A stretch of DNA of 64,000 nucleotides from an uncultured Olsenella sp. (GCA_900316105.1 ONBR01000013.1:1-64000), one strand, 5' to 3'. Shown: positions 24,282-32,898, counted from the first letter of the stretch. Numbers and translations: made by a program. Notes: a model not told the origin generated them from the sequence alone.

Positions 24282-27278
24282 TTACTTCTTCAGCAGGTAG
24301 CTGTAGTTGTCACGCACGGCAACGATGGTCTTGCGGACATCCTCGGGCAGGCCGCAGGCGGCGTCGTCAACGTCGTAGACCTTGCTGGTCTCGCCCAGGC
24401 GCACCAGCATACCGCCCTCGACGGGCAGGAAGCCTGCATTGGTGGAGTTGTCGAAGTCCTCCTGGCTCCAGAAGACCGTGAGCTTGTCCTTGTAGGGGCG
24501 ACCCTCGGTGTAGGGGCAGAAGACGGCGCAGTTGCCGCACTCGTTGCACATGCCATCCACATGGATGACCTGGCGCTGACGCATGCCGGGGACCTCCACG
24601 GCAACGTTGGCGCGGTTGGGGCAGACCTCGCAGCAGGTCTCGCAGACAGTGGCGCAGCCCAGGCAGCGGGTGTTCTTGAGGGAGTCAAGCTCGGACTCCA
24701 GGATGCCACGCTTTGCCAGAGGCTTCTGGTAGTCGGGGTCGACGTTGGCCTCCACCTGGCCGTTGAAGTTGGTGCCAGTGATGGCGACGGTCACCAGAGC
24801 GGCGTCGGCGATGCCCTTGACCACCGTGGCGGGGCCACGGCGGGAGTCGCCCACTGCGTACACGTGAGCAAGCTTGGTCTGGAGGTTGGCATCCACGACA
24901 GGACGACCCTTTGCGTCCAGCTCGATCTGGCTGGCGTCAAAGAGGGTGCTCTCGATACGCTCGCCAACTGCGGCGATGACCGCAGTTGCGGGAACGAGCC
25001 GGGTCTCGCCCGTAGGCTCGGGACGACGGCGACCGGACTCGTCAGGAGCGCCAAGCTTCATGACGTCGCAGGTCAGCTGACCGTCAGCCAGGGTCTTGGG
25101 GGCCAGGAGCTCCATGAACTCGACGCCCTCGTCCTCGGCGAGCTGCAGCTCCTCCTCGTCGGCGGGCATGTAGCGCTGGGTACGACGATAGACCAGACGG
25201 ACGTTCTTGACGCCAGGCACGCGCTTTGCGGCACGAGCGACATCCATTGCGGTATTGCCGCCACCGACGACGACGACGTCGGTGCCCAGCTTCACGGAAG
25301 CGGGATCGTTCTTAAAGTCACGCAGGAACTCCAGGGCGTCCAGGGACTCGCCCTCCTCGAGAACGGCGCGACCGGGTGCCCAGGCGCCAACGGCAACCAC
25401 GACGTCGGTGTAGCCCTGGGACAGAAGCTCGCGAACGTCCTTGACCTCGACGCCCATCTTGAAGTTTGCGCCATAGGCACGGCAGAGCTCGACATCGTGG
25501 TCGATGGCCTCGTCGGAGATACGGAAGCCAGGAATCACGTGGCGCACGACGCCGCCCAGCTTCTGGGTGCGCTCGAGCACGTCCACCTGAACGCCGGCAC
25601 GAGACAGGAAGGATGCGACAGCCAGGCCAGCGGGGCCAGCACCAACGACGGCAACCTTCACGCCGTCGACCTTGCCACGGGCCTTGAGCTGGGGTAGGAC
25701 CTCATCGAAGCCCTGCTGGGCAGCCTGGAGCTTGAAATCGCGAATGTGGACGGAGTCCTCGTAGTAGTTGCGCATGCAGCCATTGCCGCAGGTGTGGGGA
25801 CAGATGGTGCCGGTGATGAAGGGCAGGGCATTACGCTCGAGGATGACCTTGAGGGCGTCGGCGTGACGGCCCTCGGCCTCCAGGCGCAGGTATGCGGGGA
25901 TGTCCTGGTGGATGGGGCAGTCATCGCGGCAGGGCGAGATGAAGCAGTCCGTCAGGGGCAGGGCGCCGCGAACATGGCGGTCGGGCGTGGGCTTAATGGG
26001 CTTGCGATAGCAGTTGCCCTCCAGGGCGTCCTTGACCAGGGCGTCGACCTTTGCCACGTCCACACCGGAGAAGGGCTTGTCGTCGATGCCGGAAAGGGCC
26101 TCTGCGACCTGGGCAAAGCGCTGGTAGCCACCGGGCTTCAGGACAGTCGTGGCCATGGTCACAGGCCAGATGCCAGCATCCACGAGGCCACGGATGTTGC
26201 GGGCGTCAGCGCCACCGGAGTAGGAGATGCGGAGCTTGCCGTCGAACTGCTGGCTGATGCGCTTTGCCAGGCTCGTGGTAAGGGGCCACAGGGAGCGGCC
26301 GGACATGTACATCTCCTCGCTGGGGAGCTCGGAGCGGGTGACGTCCACGGGGAAGGTGTTGGTCAGCTTGACGCCAAACTCAACGCCGTGCTCCTTGGCC
26401 ATGGCGATCAGGCGCTCGAACATGGGAACGGCGTCCTCCCACTGCAGGTCCTCGAGGAAGTGGTGATCGTCGAAGGCGATATAGTCGAAGCCCAGGGAGT
26501 CCAGGGTCTTGCGGGCGAAGTCATAGCCCAGCAGGGTGGGGTTGCACTTGACGTAGGTGTTGAGGCCCTTCTCGCTGATGAGGTGGGAGGCGATGGCCTC
26601 GATCTCCTGCGGGGGGCAACCGTGCAGGGTGGACTCGGTGATGGAGTTGGAGACGTTGGGGCTGATGGAGTCCACGAAGGCCTCGTCCACGTGCTCGAAC
26701 TTGTCCAGGTTGTTCTTTGCCCACTTGATGGCGGACTGGAAGGCCTCGGTCTTGGAGGCATCCATCATGTCGTTGATGTAGCCGTCGACCTTGGGGGTCT
26801 TGATGCCGGCAAGGTCATAGCCAACGGACATGTTGAAGACGAAGCCGTCGGGATCGCCCAGGCCGAACTCCTTTGCCAGGAGCTTGCAGGCCACCCAGGC
26901 CTTGATGTACTCGTCGCGTGCCTGCGGGACCTCCAGCTCGGTAGACCACTCGCAGTTATAGCCCTCGTCAGATGCGAGGATGCAGGGCTTGTTCACTGCT
27001 GCGGACAGCTCAGCGCCATCCATGACCTGTACGGTCTTGAGCTCAAAGAAGCGAGCGCCGTTGACGTACGAGGTGATGATGTTCTGGGCAAGCTGGGAGT
27101 TGGGGCCAGCGGCAGGGCCGAAGGGCGTCTCGATCTTCTCGTCGAAGATGGGGCGAGCGGACTTGCCGGCGAGCTTGACGGGGGTGCGCGTACCAAAGAT
27201 CGTCTTCTGGGTACGGTACTCCTCCAAGATCCAGCTCATCAGATGACCGAAGGCTATGGGTCGCATAATGTCGCTCAT
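24282..27278 (-). CDS. ygfK: YgfK-type multi-domain Fe-S/FAD oxidoreductase
   Basis: A 998-residue protein of the YgfK family, long annotated as a putative selenate reductase subunit and now tied to purine/urate use. Residues ~1-450 form a dihydropyrimidine/dihydroorotate-dehydrogenase-like barrel (ETPFGPAAGPNSQLAQN). Residues ~470-560 have the GltD-type cysteines (CISPCRDDCPIHQDIPAYL, CPHTCGNGCMRN). Residues ~575-830 are the FAD/NAD(P)H module (VAVVGAGPAGLA, VVVVGGGNTAMD, VYAVGDSRRGP). The C-terminal part has CLGCATVCETCCEVCPN and CNECGNCAVFCP clusters. It likely moves electrons between NAD(P)H and a ring-reducing barrel or the hydroxylases. Its start has a good AGGAGAGG. It is downstream of ssnA. 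Confidence 0.93.
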   Translation of the reverse strand: MSDIMRPIAFGHLMSWILEEYRTQKTIFGTRTPVKLAGKSARPIFDEKIETPFGPAAGPNSQLAQNIITSYVNGARFFELKTVQVMDGAELSAAVNKPCILASDEGYNCEWSTELEVPQARDEYIKAWVACKLLAKEFGLGDPDGFVFNMSVGYDLAGIKTPKVDGYINDMMDASKTEAFQSAIKWAKNNLDKFEHVDEAFVDSISPNVSNSITESTLHGCPPQEIEAIASHLISEKGLNTYVKCNPTLLGYDFARKTLDSLGFDYIAFDDHHFLEDLQWEDAVPMFERLIAMAKEHGVEFGVKLTNTFPVDVTRSELPSEEMYMSGRSLWPLTTSLAKRISQQFDGKLRISYSGGADARNIRGLVDAGIWPVTMATTVLKPGGYQRFAQVAEALSGIDDKPFSGVDVAKVDALVKDALEGNCYRKPIKPTPDRHVRGALPLTDCFISPCRDDCPIHQDIPAYLRLEAEGRHADALKVILERNALPFITGTICPHTCGNGCMRNYYEDSVHIRDFKLQAAQQGFDEVLPQLKARGKVDGVKVAVVGAGPAGLAVASFLSRAGVQVDVLERTQKLGGVVRHVIPGFRISDEAIDHDVELCRAYGANFKMGVEVKDVRELLSQGYTDVVVAVGAWAPGRAVLEEGESLDALEFLRDFKNDPASVKLGTDVVVVGGGNTAMDVARAAKRVPGVKNVRLVYRRTQRYMPADEEELQLAEDEGVEFMELLAPKTLADGQLTCDVMKLGAPDESGRRRPEPTGETRLVPATAVIAAVGERIESTLFDASQIELDAKGRPVVDANLQTKLAHVYAVGDSRRGPATVVKGIADAALVTVAITGTNFNGQVEANVDPDYQKPLAKRGILESELDSLKNTRCLGCATVCETCCEVCPNRANVAVEVPGMRQRQVIHVDGMCNECGNCAVFCPYTEGRPYKDKLTVFWSQEDFDNSTNAGFLPVEGGMLVRLGETSKVYDVDDAACGLPEDVRKTIVAVRDNYSYLLKK

Positions 27279-27370
27279 TGTTTTTTCCTCTCCTTGGCAA
27301 TGAAGCTTTATGTGTATGACCCCCGCATTTAGTGCGTCCGCGGGCGACGCCTTCGTAAAAACTATGACTA

Positions 27371-27414
27371 CGCCACGGACCCCGGAATCCCCCTGATCCC
27401 GAGGTCCCTGGCGT
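27371..27414 (-). terminator. Imperfect hairpin between ssnA and ygfK
   Basis: Arms CGCCACGGACC and GGTCCCTGGCG pair with one bulge just past the ssnA stop. There is no T-run. It may partly separate ssnA from ygfK transcription. Confidence 0.45.
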
Positions 27415-27429
27415 CAAATCCAAGGGAAA

Positions 27430-28773
27430 TTAGTAGACGCGGTCGTTGAGGTCGCCCCAGAGCTTCTTGGCCTGCTCGATGCAGAAGGCATTGATGCGGT
27501 CCTCGTCGAAGGCGACGAACTCGCGGTCCTTGTAGAGGACCTTGCCGTTCACGATCGTGGTGCGGCAGGAACGTCCCTGGAAGCCAAAGAGCATGTGGCC
27601 CTGGACGTTCTCGGGCAGGAAGGGCGTGAAGGTCGGGTAATCAAAGACCACGACGTCTGCGGCGGCGCCGGGACGCAGGACGCCCAGGTCGCGCTTGAAG
27701 TACTTGGAAGCCATGGCGGCGTTGTTCTTGAAGAGCATCTGGAAGTCCTCGCCCCAGGCAACGTTGGGCATTGCCGTGTTGTGGCGCTGGATGAGGATGA
27801 AGGTCTTCAGGGACTCGAACATGTCGTGCGTGTAGGCATCGGTGCCCATGCAGACGGGGATGCCGCGACGCATGAACTCCAGGACGGGCGCGCAGCCCAC
27901 TGCGTTGTTCATGTTGGAGCCGGGGTTGTTGACGATGCTGGTGCCCTGCTCCTTGATGATGTTCATCTCGTCGGGAGTGATGTGGATGCAGTGGCCCAGC
28001 ATGGTGTCGGGACCGAGGAGGCCGTGCTGGAGCAGACGCTCGACGGGACGCATGCCGGCGTGATTCTCCATGGAGTCGTAGACGTCGTTCATGCCCTCAC
28101 ACACGTGGATGTGGAAGCCGGTCAGGCCGTTGTTGGCCTCGGCCATCTTGTCCATGGTCTCGTCAGACAGGGTGAAGGTGGCGTGGCCGCCGAACATTGC
28201 GGCAATCATGCCGTCATCCTGGGTGGAAGCCCACTTGGCGAAGTCGGCGTTCTCCTTGATTGCCTGGTCGCGCTTCTCCTCGCCGTTGCGGTCGGAGACC
28301 TCATAGCAGAGGTTGGCACGGATGCCCAGGTCCTCGGTGATGTCCTTGATGGCAAAGAGGCTGCCGGGAACCTCGGCATAGGAGGCATGGTGGTCAAAGA
28401 TCGTGGTCACGCCGTCGCGCAGGGACTCAAGAATCGTGGCATAGGCGCAGGCACGGGTGCCATCCATATAAAGCTTGTTGTCGATGGCAAACCACTGCTG
28501 CTCGAGGTTCTCCAGGAAGTTGTGGGGGTCGCAGCCCTTGATGGACAGGCCGCGAGCCAGACCCGAGTAGATGTGGGTGTGGCAGTTGATCAGGCCGGGC
28601 ATGATGACGCCGCCATGGGCATCTATGAACTCGGCATCAGGGTGCGCTGCCTCGATGGCTGCGCGGTCGCCGACCTCGACGATCTTCTCGCCGTCGATGA
28701 GTACGGCACCGTCCTCATAGAAGGGGTGTAGGTCATCCTGGGTGACAACGCGGCCGTTTGCAACAATACGCAT
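27430..28773 (-). CDS. ssnA: SsnA-type aminohydrolase
   Basis: A 447-residue amidohydrolase-superfamily protein matching SsnA, a close relative of chlorohydrolase/guanine and adenosine deaminases found next to ygfK. The metal-binding HTH (His65 and His67) sits in PGLINCHTHIYSGLARG. Further ligands appear in TGFHIHVCEG, MLGHCIHIT, and the late aspartate MGTDAYTHD. It presumably hydrolyses a purine-derived ring or amidine, but the substrate is not established. The start has AGGGAGGT upstream. It heads the ssnA-ygfK block and is transcribed away from the repeat-rich region. Confidence 0.93.
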   Translation of the reverse strand: MRIVANGRVVTQDDLHPFYEDGAVLIDGEKIVEVGDRAAIEAAHPDAEFIDAHGGVIMPGLINCHTHIYSGLARGLSIKGCDPHNFLENLEQQWFAIDNKLYMDGTRACAYATILESLRDGVTTIFDHHASYAEVPGSLFAIKDITEDLGIRANLCYEVSDRNGEEKRDQAIKENADFAKWASTQDDGMIAAMFGGHATFTLSDETMDKMAEANNGLTGFHIHVCEGMNDVYDSMENHAGMRPVERLLQHGLLGPDTMLGHCIHITPDEMNIIKEQGTSIVNNPGSNMNNAVGCAPVLEFMRRGIPVCMGTDAYTHDMFESLKTFILIQRHNTAMPNVAWGEDFQMLFKNNAAMASKYFKRDLGVLRPGAAADVVVFDYPTFTPFLPENVQGHMLFGFQGRSCRTTIVNGKVLYKDREFVAFDEDRINAFCIEQAKKLWGDLNDRVY

Positions 28774-28896
28774 GGTTCATACCTCCCTAGGTGCCGCAGA
28801 TCAGCTACGGCCAGATACAATAGGAAGAACCTGTGGTCCTCTCTTACCACAGGGGGCTTCGAGGCTCCCTCACCCACGAACGCCCGAAATAAATCT

Positions 28897-28935
28897 CTAA
28901 CAAAAATATAGGTATTAAAACTAAACGTTTGTTAG
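28897..28935. promoter_or_regulatory. Inverted repeat upstream of ssnA
   Basis: Perfect arms CTAACAAA (28897-28904) and TTTGTTAG (28928-28935) are spaced by 23 AT-rich bases, about 125 bases before the ssnA start. The left part resembles the TTACAAAT part of the other locus sites, with A in place of T. Confidence 0.4.
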
Positions 28936-29079
28936 GTTCAATGGCAGACGGTAGCTGAAGACGTTCCAGCGCGTTGTGTATATGGAAACTTATCGGACAC
29001 ATAGCAACGGCTTGTAGCAAGTTTGGCCTGGTTGACTGGACGCGAGAGCGCGAGGCGGCAGTAGGCGGTGTGATGCGTC

Positions 29080-29207
29080 GAGGTCGCTTCGGACGGGGCG
29101 GCCCGCGGCGGGGGGTCGCTTGGGACGGGTCGGCCCGCGGCGGGGGGTCGCTTGGGACGGGTCGGCCCGCGGCGGGGGGTCGCTTGGGACGGGTCGGCCC
29201 GCGCTGG
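29080..29207. repeat. Four-copy 32-base tandem repeat
   Basis: Four head-to-tail units begin at 29080, 29112, 29144 and 29176. Units 2 and 3 are identical; units 1 and 4 differ at a few bases. The unit contains TCGCTTGGGACGGGTCGGCC and a G-rich end. Because 32 is not a multiple of three, all frames stay open on both strands and create false reading frames. Confidence 0.9.
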
Positions 29208-29249
29208 CATCGACTGTACGGGATGACCTCCGATTTTTCTTGCCCGATG

Positions 29250-29710
29250 GGCTCCAGGGGCGATTCCCACGGAAGAACAGCTCCAGAGGCAAATCCCACA
29301 AGGGTGATTTGAGGAACCGCAGGTCAGATGGGGTGTCTGTTTTTCTTGACCGTGGGATTCGCCTCTGCTGTTGGCGGCGGCCCGCAAAGGAGGCAAATCC
29401 CACGCCCCCCAGAGGCGATTCCCACGGTCGAACAACTCCAGAGGTCAATCCCACGCCCTCCAGAGGCAAATTCCACGGCCGGCCAGCTCCAGAGGCCAAA
29501 CCTACGCTGGGGGGAGGGATTCCAGAGACGATTGCCACGCCCCCCAGGGGCGATTCCCACGCGGCCGGCCAGCTCCAGGGACAAATCCCACGCAGCCGCC
29601 CAGCTCCAGGGACCAATCCCACGCGGCCGCCCAACTCCAGGAGCCAATCCCACGCGGCCGGCCAGCTCCAGGAACACCCCCCACGCGAACGAATCATCTC
29701 GCAGGCAAAT
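29250..29710. repeat. Degenerate tandem repeat tract, about 30-base period
   Basis: About a dozen diverged units carry the pattern CAGCTCCAGGGAC-AATCCCACGC with interspersed GGCCGGCC or GGCCGCCC. Copies near 29560-29680 are the most regular. The tract sits between the 32-base array and the promoter of the YheO-type regulator. Long frames here (for example 28990-29754 minus) are repeat artefacts, with Trp/Pro/Gly-rich translations. Confidence 0.75.
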
Positions 29711-29774
29711 CCCGCGATTGATCCTCCCGCGCGAGCCCAAACGCTACCAGGCAACTACCGTTGACAGGAAAATT

Positions 29775-29793
29775 ACTTACAAATAGATAGGGC
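29775..29793. promoter_or_regulatory. Candidate operator upstream of the YheO-type regulator
   Basis: ACTTACAAATAGATAGGGC matches the first half of the site upstream of the BmpA-like gene (GCTTACAAATAGTAGGC). It lies about 90 bases before the regulator start in AT-rich DNA, a position that would allow autoregulation. Confidence 0.45.
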
Positions 29794-29883
29794 TAAAAAA
29801 GTTTTATTTGGTGAACGTGTATCTTATGTATCAGAAAGAATTTATTGATTATGTTTTCAGACCACACAAAAAGAGGCAAAGCG

Positions 29884-30552
29884 ATGAAACCCCAGTACAT
29901 CGACTTCTGTAAGCGGCTTGCCCACGGCGTGGCCGCCCAATTTGGCCCCAACTGTGAGGTCGTCGTTCATGACCTGACAACCAAGGACCCCGATCACACC
30001 ATCGTGATCATCGAGAACGGCCAGGTATCCGGCCGAAAGATGGGAGACGGCCCCTCGCATGTCGTCCTCGAGGCACTACGTGACAGGGACAACAATCCCC
30101 TTCGCGACCGCCTCTCTTACCTGACCAAGACCGAAGACGGCCGTGTGCTCAAGTCCTCGACCATCTTTATTCGCGACGAGGCAAACGAAGTCGTTGGTAT
30201 CTTTGCCATCAACTACGACATCACCATGCTCGTGGCGGCCCAGCACGAACTGACCAGCCTGGTCTCGGTCAAGGACAGCCCCTCCGTGGAGCCCGAGCCC
30301 ATCACCCAGAGTGTGACACAGCTCTTGGACGAGCTGATCAACCAGAGCGTCAAGCTCGTGGGCAAGCCCGTCCCCATGATGACCAAGGAGGACAAGGTCA
30401 AGGCCATCGGCTTCCTCAACGACGCCGGCGCCTTCCTGATCACCAAGTCGGGCCAGAAGGTCTGCACCTACTTTAGCATCTCCAAGTACACCCTCTACAG
30501 CTACATCGACGAGGCAAAGGCCCAAGCAGAGGCCCAAAAGAAGGCCTCATAG
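29884..30552 (+). CDS. YheO/DauR-type PAS-HTH transcriptional regulator
   Basis: A 222-residue regulator with a YheO-like PAS domain in residues ~5-120 (QFGPNCEVVVHDL, then GIFAINYDIT) and a C-terminal HTH_22 domain in ~160-215 (KAIGFLNDAGAFLITKSGQ, SKYTLYSYIDE). Relatives such as DauR sense metabolites of amino-acid catabolism. The ATG at 29884 follows AGAGG. It is divergent from ssnA across the repeat tract and is the only regulator close to the purine genes, so it is the best candidate for binding the shared CTTAC sites. A promoter-proximal copy of the motif suggests autoregulation. It could equally control the M20 hydrolase downstream. Confidence 0.85.
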   Translation: MKPQYIDFCKRLAHGVAAQFGPNCEVVVHDLTTKDPDHTIVIIENGQVSGRKMGDGPSHVVLEALRDRDNNPLRDRLSYLTKTEDGRVLKSSTIFIRDEANEVVGIFAINYDITMLVAAQHELTSLVSVKDSPSVEPEPITQSVTQLLDELINQSVKLVGKPVPMMTKEDKVKAIGFLNDAGAFLITKSGQKVCTYFSISKYTLYSYIDEAKAQAEAQKKAS

Positions 30553-30594
30553 CCAAAAGGTCGCCAATCGCGACCTCACATAGACGCACGTCAC

Positions 30595-30632
30595 AGGGGT
30601 CGCCGCGCACCGATAGCGGCGGCCCCTATTTT
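30595..30632 (+). terminator. Intrinsic terminator after the YheO-type regulator
   Basis: Arms AGGGGTCGCCGC and GCGGCGGCCCCT (one T-G mismatch) are followed by ATTTT, between the regulator stop and the next gene. A smaller GGTCGC/GCGACC hairpin precedes it. Confidence 0.7.
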
Positions 30633-30656
30633 CAGCGGAAGAAAGGAACGCCGAGC

Positions 30657-31931
30657 ATGGCAACATCGACGACTGGCAGCACGGAGATCACCGAGGAAGC
30701 GGAGCTCCTGGCCCAACTCGTACGCATCGAGAGCACGGACCCGGGAGCCTACGAGGACCAGATTGAGCGCTTCGTAAAAGACTGGTTCCAGAGGCGCATC
30801 GACCAAGCGGCCGAGCTACCGGGCGTCGTGGAGTCTGCGCAAGACCTTCTTTCCTCGGCCGTCAGTCTGGAGGAGCTGGAGGTCATGCCCGGTCGCCGTT
30901 GCCTGAGGGCCATGATTCACAGCTCAGCCGTGGAGCCCGACTCCCCCGTCCATCCTGCCGGCCTCACCTACCTCTGCCACATGGATACGGTCGTCCTCGG
31001 CGATGACTGGAGCGAGGACATCGACCCCTTGGATGCCCAGATCCGCGACGGACGCCTCTATGGTCGCGGGTCCTGCGACATGAAGGGCGGACTGGCCTGT
31101 GCAATGTTGGCCTTTGGCAACGCGCTCGACGAGGTCGCCCGGCGCGGCCAGCTGCCAACGCGCTCTCTTGCCGTCGTCTGCACCGTGGACGAGGAGGACA
31201 TCATGCGAGGCTCGGAGGCTGCCATCAAGGCCGACTGGCTGGGAACCGAGGGCTGGATCATGGACAACGAGCCCACGGGTGGCGCCATCCGCATGGCCCA
31301 CAAGGGCCGCACCTGGTTTGAGCTGACCATCCACGGCATCACGGCACACGCCAGCACCCCCTGGGAGGGAGCGGATGCCATCGCCGGCATGGCCGAGGCA
31401 ATTCGCTCCGTCCGCCTGGGCGTCCAGGCACTCCCCCACGACGAGGAACTGGGCGTGTCGACAGTCACCTTTGGCCAGGTGAAGGGTGGCTACAGCCCCT
31501 ACGTCGTTCCCGACGAGAGCACCGTGACCATCGACATGCGCCTGGTTCCCCCCGCGAACACCCAGCTGGCAGAGGAAATCGTCCGAGAGGCAATCGCCCA
31601 GGCACAGGAGGCCGTGCCTGGCGTCAGCGGTAGCTACCGCATCACTGGCGACCGTCCGCCCATCCCCTCCAACCGCGAGTCCGGCCTGTTGGCGGCGGCC
31701 CAGGTGGCCGTGCAAAAGGTGACGGGACAGTCTGCGCCCTTTGACGTCTTTACCGGCTACACCGACACCGCCGTGGTCGCCGGACTCTGCGGAAACAAGG
31801 ACTGTCTCTCCTATGGCCCCGGCAACTTGGAGCTGGCGCACAAGCCCAACGAGTACGTGCCCCTGGCAGACCTGACCCGCGTCCACGGAGTCCTTCGCCA
31901 GCTGGTACTGACGACAGCCTTTGGCGATTAG
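30657..31931 (+). CDS. M20 family metallopeptidase/deacylase
   Basis: A 424-residue zinc hydrolase of the ArgE/DapE/ACY1 family, which cleaves N-acyl or carbamoyl amino-acid type bonds. Metal ligands and catalytic residues are visible in LCHMDTV (first His), GRGSCDMKGG (bridging Asp), VDEEDIMRG (catalytic and ligand Glu), a dimerisation domain with HGITAHAST, and GPGNLELAHKPNEY (last His). GAAAGGA precedes the ATG. It is a distant relative of YgeY and lies directly after the YheO-type regulator, so it may be its target. The substrate is unknown. It is convergent with the AEC transporter, with a shared hairpin between them. Confidence 0.88.
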   Translation: MATSTTGSTEITEEAELLAQLVRIESTDPGAYEDQIERFVKDWFQRRIDQAAELPGVVESAQDLLSSAVSLEELEVMPGRRCLRAMIHSSAVEPDSPVHPAGLTYLCHMDTVVLGDDWSEDIDPLDAQIRDGRLYGRGSCDMKGGLACAMLAFGNALDEVARRGQLPTRSLAVVCTVDEEDIMRGSEAAIKADWLGTEGWIMDNEPTGGAIRMAHKGRTWFELTIHGITAHASTPWEGADAIAGMAEAIRSVRLGVQALPHDEELGVSTVTFGQVKGGYSPYVVPDESTVTIDMRLVPPANTQLAEEIVREAIAQAQEAVPGVSGSYRITGDRPPIPSNRESGLLAAAQVAVQKVTGQSAPFDVFTGYTDTAVVAGLCGNKDCLSYGPGNLELAHKPNEYVPLADLTRVHGVLRQLVLTTAFGD

Positions 31932-31952
31932 GGGCCGCGCCGCCCTCAAAGA

Positions 31953-31981
31953 GTGACAAATGCCCCTGGGGCATTTGTCAC
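31953..31981. terminator. Palindromic hairpin between convergent genes (family C)
   Basis: Perfect arms GTGACAAATGCCCC and GGGGCATTTGTCAC lie between the M20 gene stop and the AEC transporter stop. It is probably bidirectional, and its GTGACAA ends mark it as part of a repeated family. Confidence 0.75.
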
Positions 31982-31986
31982 ACTCC

Positions 31987-32898
31987 CTACCAGAGGAGCT
32001 GGGCCAGGGCCACTACGACAGGTATCGTCACCACCGAGCAGAGGACTGAAACGACCACCGTCTCCACGGCATAGACATAGTCCGCGTCGTGGAGCTGGGC
32101 ATATACGGCCACGTTGGAACCGACGGGGCAGGCCTGGGCTATCAAGATCGCCAGCTTCATATCCATCAGTTCGGCAGGCAGCAGGCACATCAAGAGGACC
32201 GTCACGAGCGGGGTCAAAACCAGTCTGGCCAAAAGCACCTTGTAGTTTCCCAGGCGACGCACCATCTTTGCGACGCTCGCCTGGGCCAGATAGACTCCGA
32301 TGGCAAACATGGCGATGGGCGTGTTGAGCGCGCAGACGTCGTTCAGACAGGTCATGACCACCCCAGGCAGGGGGGCTTGGGTGACGAACAGAAAGAGGCC
32401 GATGAGCACCGCCACGATGAAGGGCGAGCGAATGAGCTCGCCCAGGTTCGGCTTGCCCCTCTCGCCCGTGAGGAGAGAGACGCCGTAGGTCCACTGGCCG
32501 ATGTTCATGAAGGCTATGAAGCCAGTCATGTAAAAGACTGGCACCTGGCCCAAGATGGCCACGACCAGGGGAATGCCAAAGAAGCTGGGGTTGGAGAAGG
32601 TGGCGGCAAAGTTGCCGATGGCGTCTTTGCGCAGGACTAGGCGGGCAATCAGGCCAGACAGTAGCAGGGCAGCCAGACCAACGAGCGCCGATACGGCAAG
32701 GCCCCACACGTTTTCGGACGTCCGCTCGACCATCATGCCGCGGATGATTACCGCGGGCAGGGACAGGTAGACCAGGATGTTGCCCAGGGTGCGGTTGCCC
32801 TCCATGCTGATCTTTCCCGTGCGAAACATAGCAAAGCCCAGCCCCACCAGCAGGAACATGACGATGATCTGCATTACGAGGGTCATGGGAATGGACAT
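31987..32898 (-). CDS. AEC (auxin efflux carrier) family transporter
   Basis: A 303-residue membrane protein with about ten hydrophobic segments of the AEC/YfdV family, which export or import small organic acids. Typical features are the first-segment pattern FRTGKISMEGNRTLGNILVYLSLPAVI and FSNPSFFGIPLVVAILG in the middle. The start at 32898 is chosen because the hydrophobic segment begins right after it and AAAGG precedes it; the open frame upstream codes for nothing similar. Substrate is unknown. Proximity to the M20 hydrolase suggests a carboxylic or amino acid, weakly. Confidence 0.85.
   Translation of the reverse strand: MSIPMTLVMQIIVMFLLVGLGFAMFRTGKISMEGNRTLGNILVYLSLPAVIIRGMMVERTSENVWGLAVSALVGLAALLLSGLIARLVLRKDAIGNFAATFSNPSFFGIPLVVAILGQVPVFYMTGFIAFMNIGQWTYGVSLLTGERGKPNLGELIRSPFIVAVLIGLFLFVTQAPLPGVVMTCLNDVCALNTPIAMFAIGVYLAQASVAKMVRRLGNYKVLLARLVLTPLVTVLLMCLLPAELMDMKLAILIAQACPVGSNVAVYAQLHDADYVYAVETVVVSVLCSVVTIPVVVALAQLLW

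Noticed and set aside
29080-29207. CRISPR array
   Set aside because: The 32-base units are directly head to tail with no spacers, and no cas genes are present.
28990-29754. Long minus-strand reading frame (254 codons) and overlapping frames in the repeat region
   Set aside because: All frames are open because the repeats lack stops; the translations are Trp/Gly/Pro-rich repeats without start signals or domain resemblance, and frames overlap on both strands.
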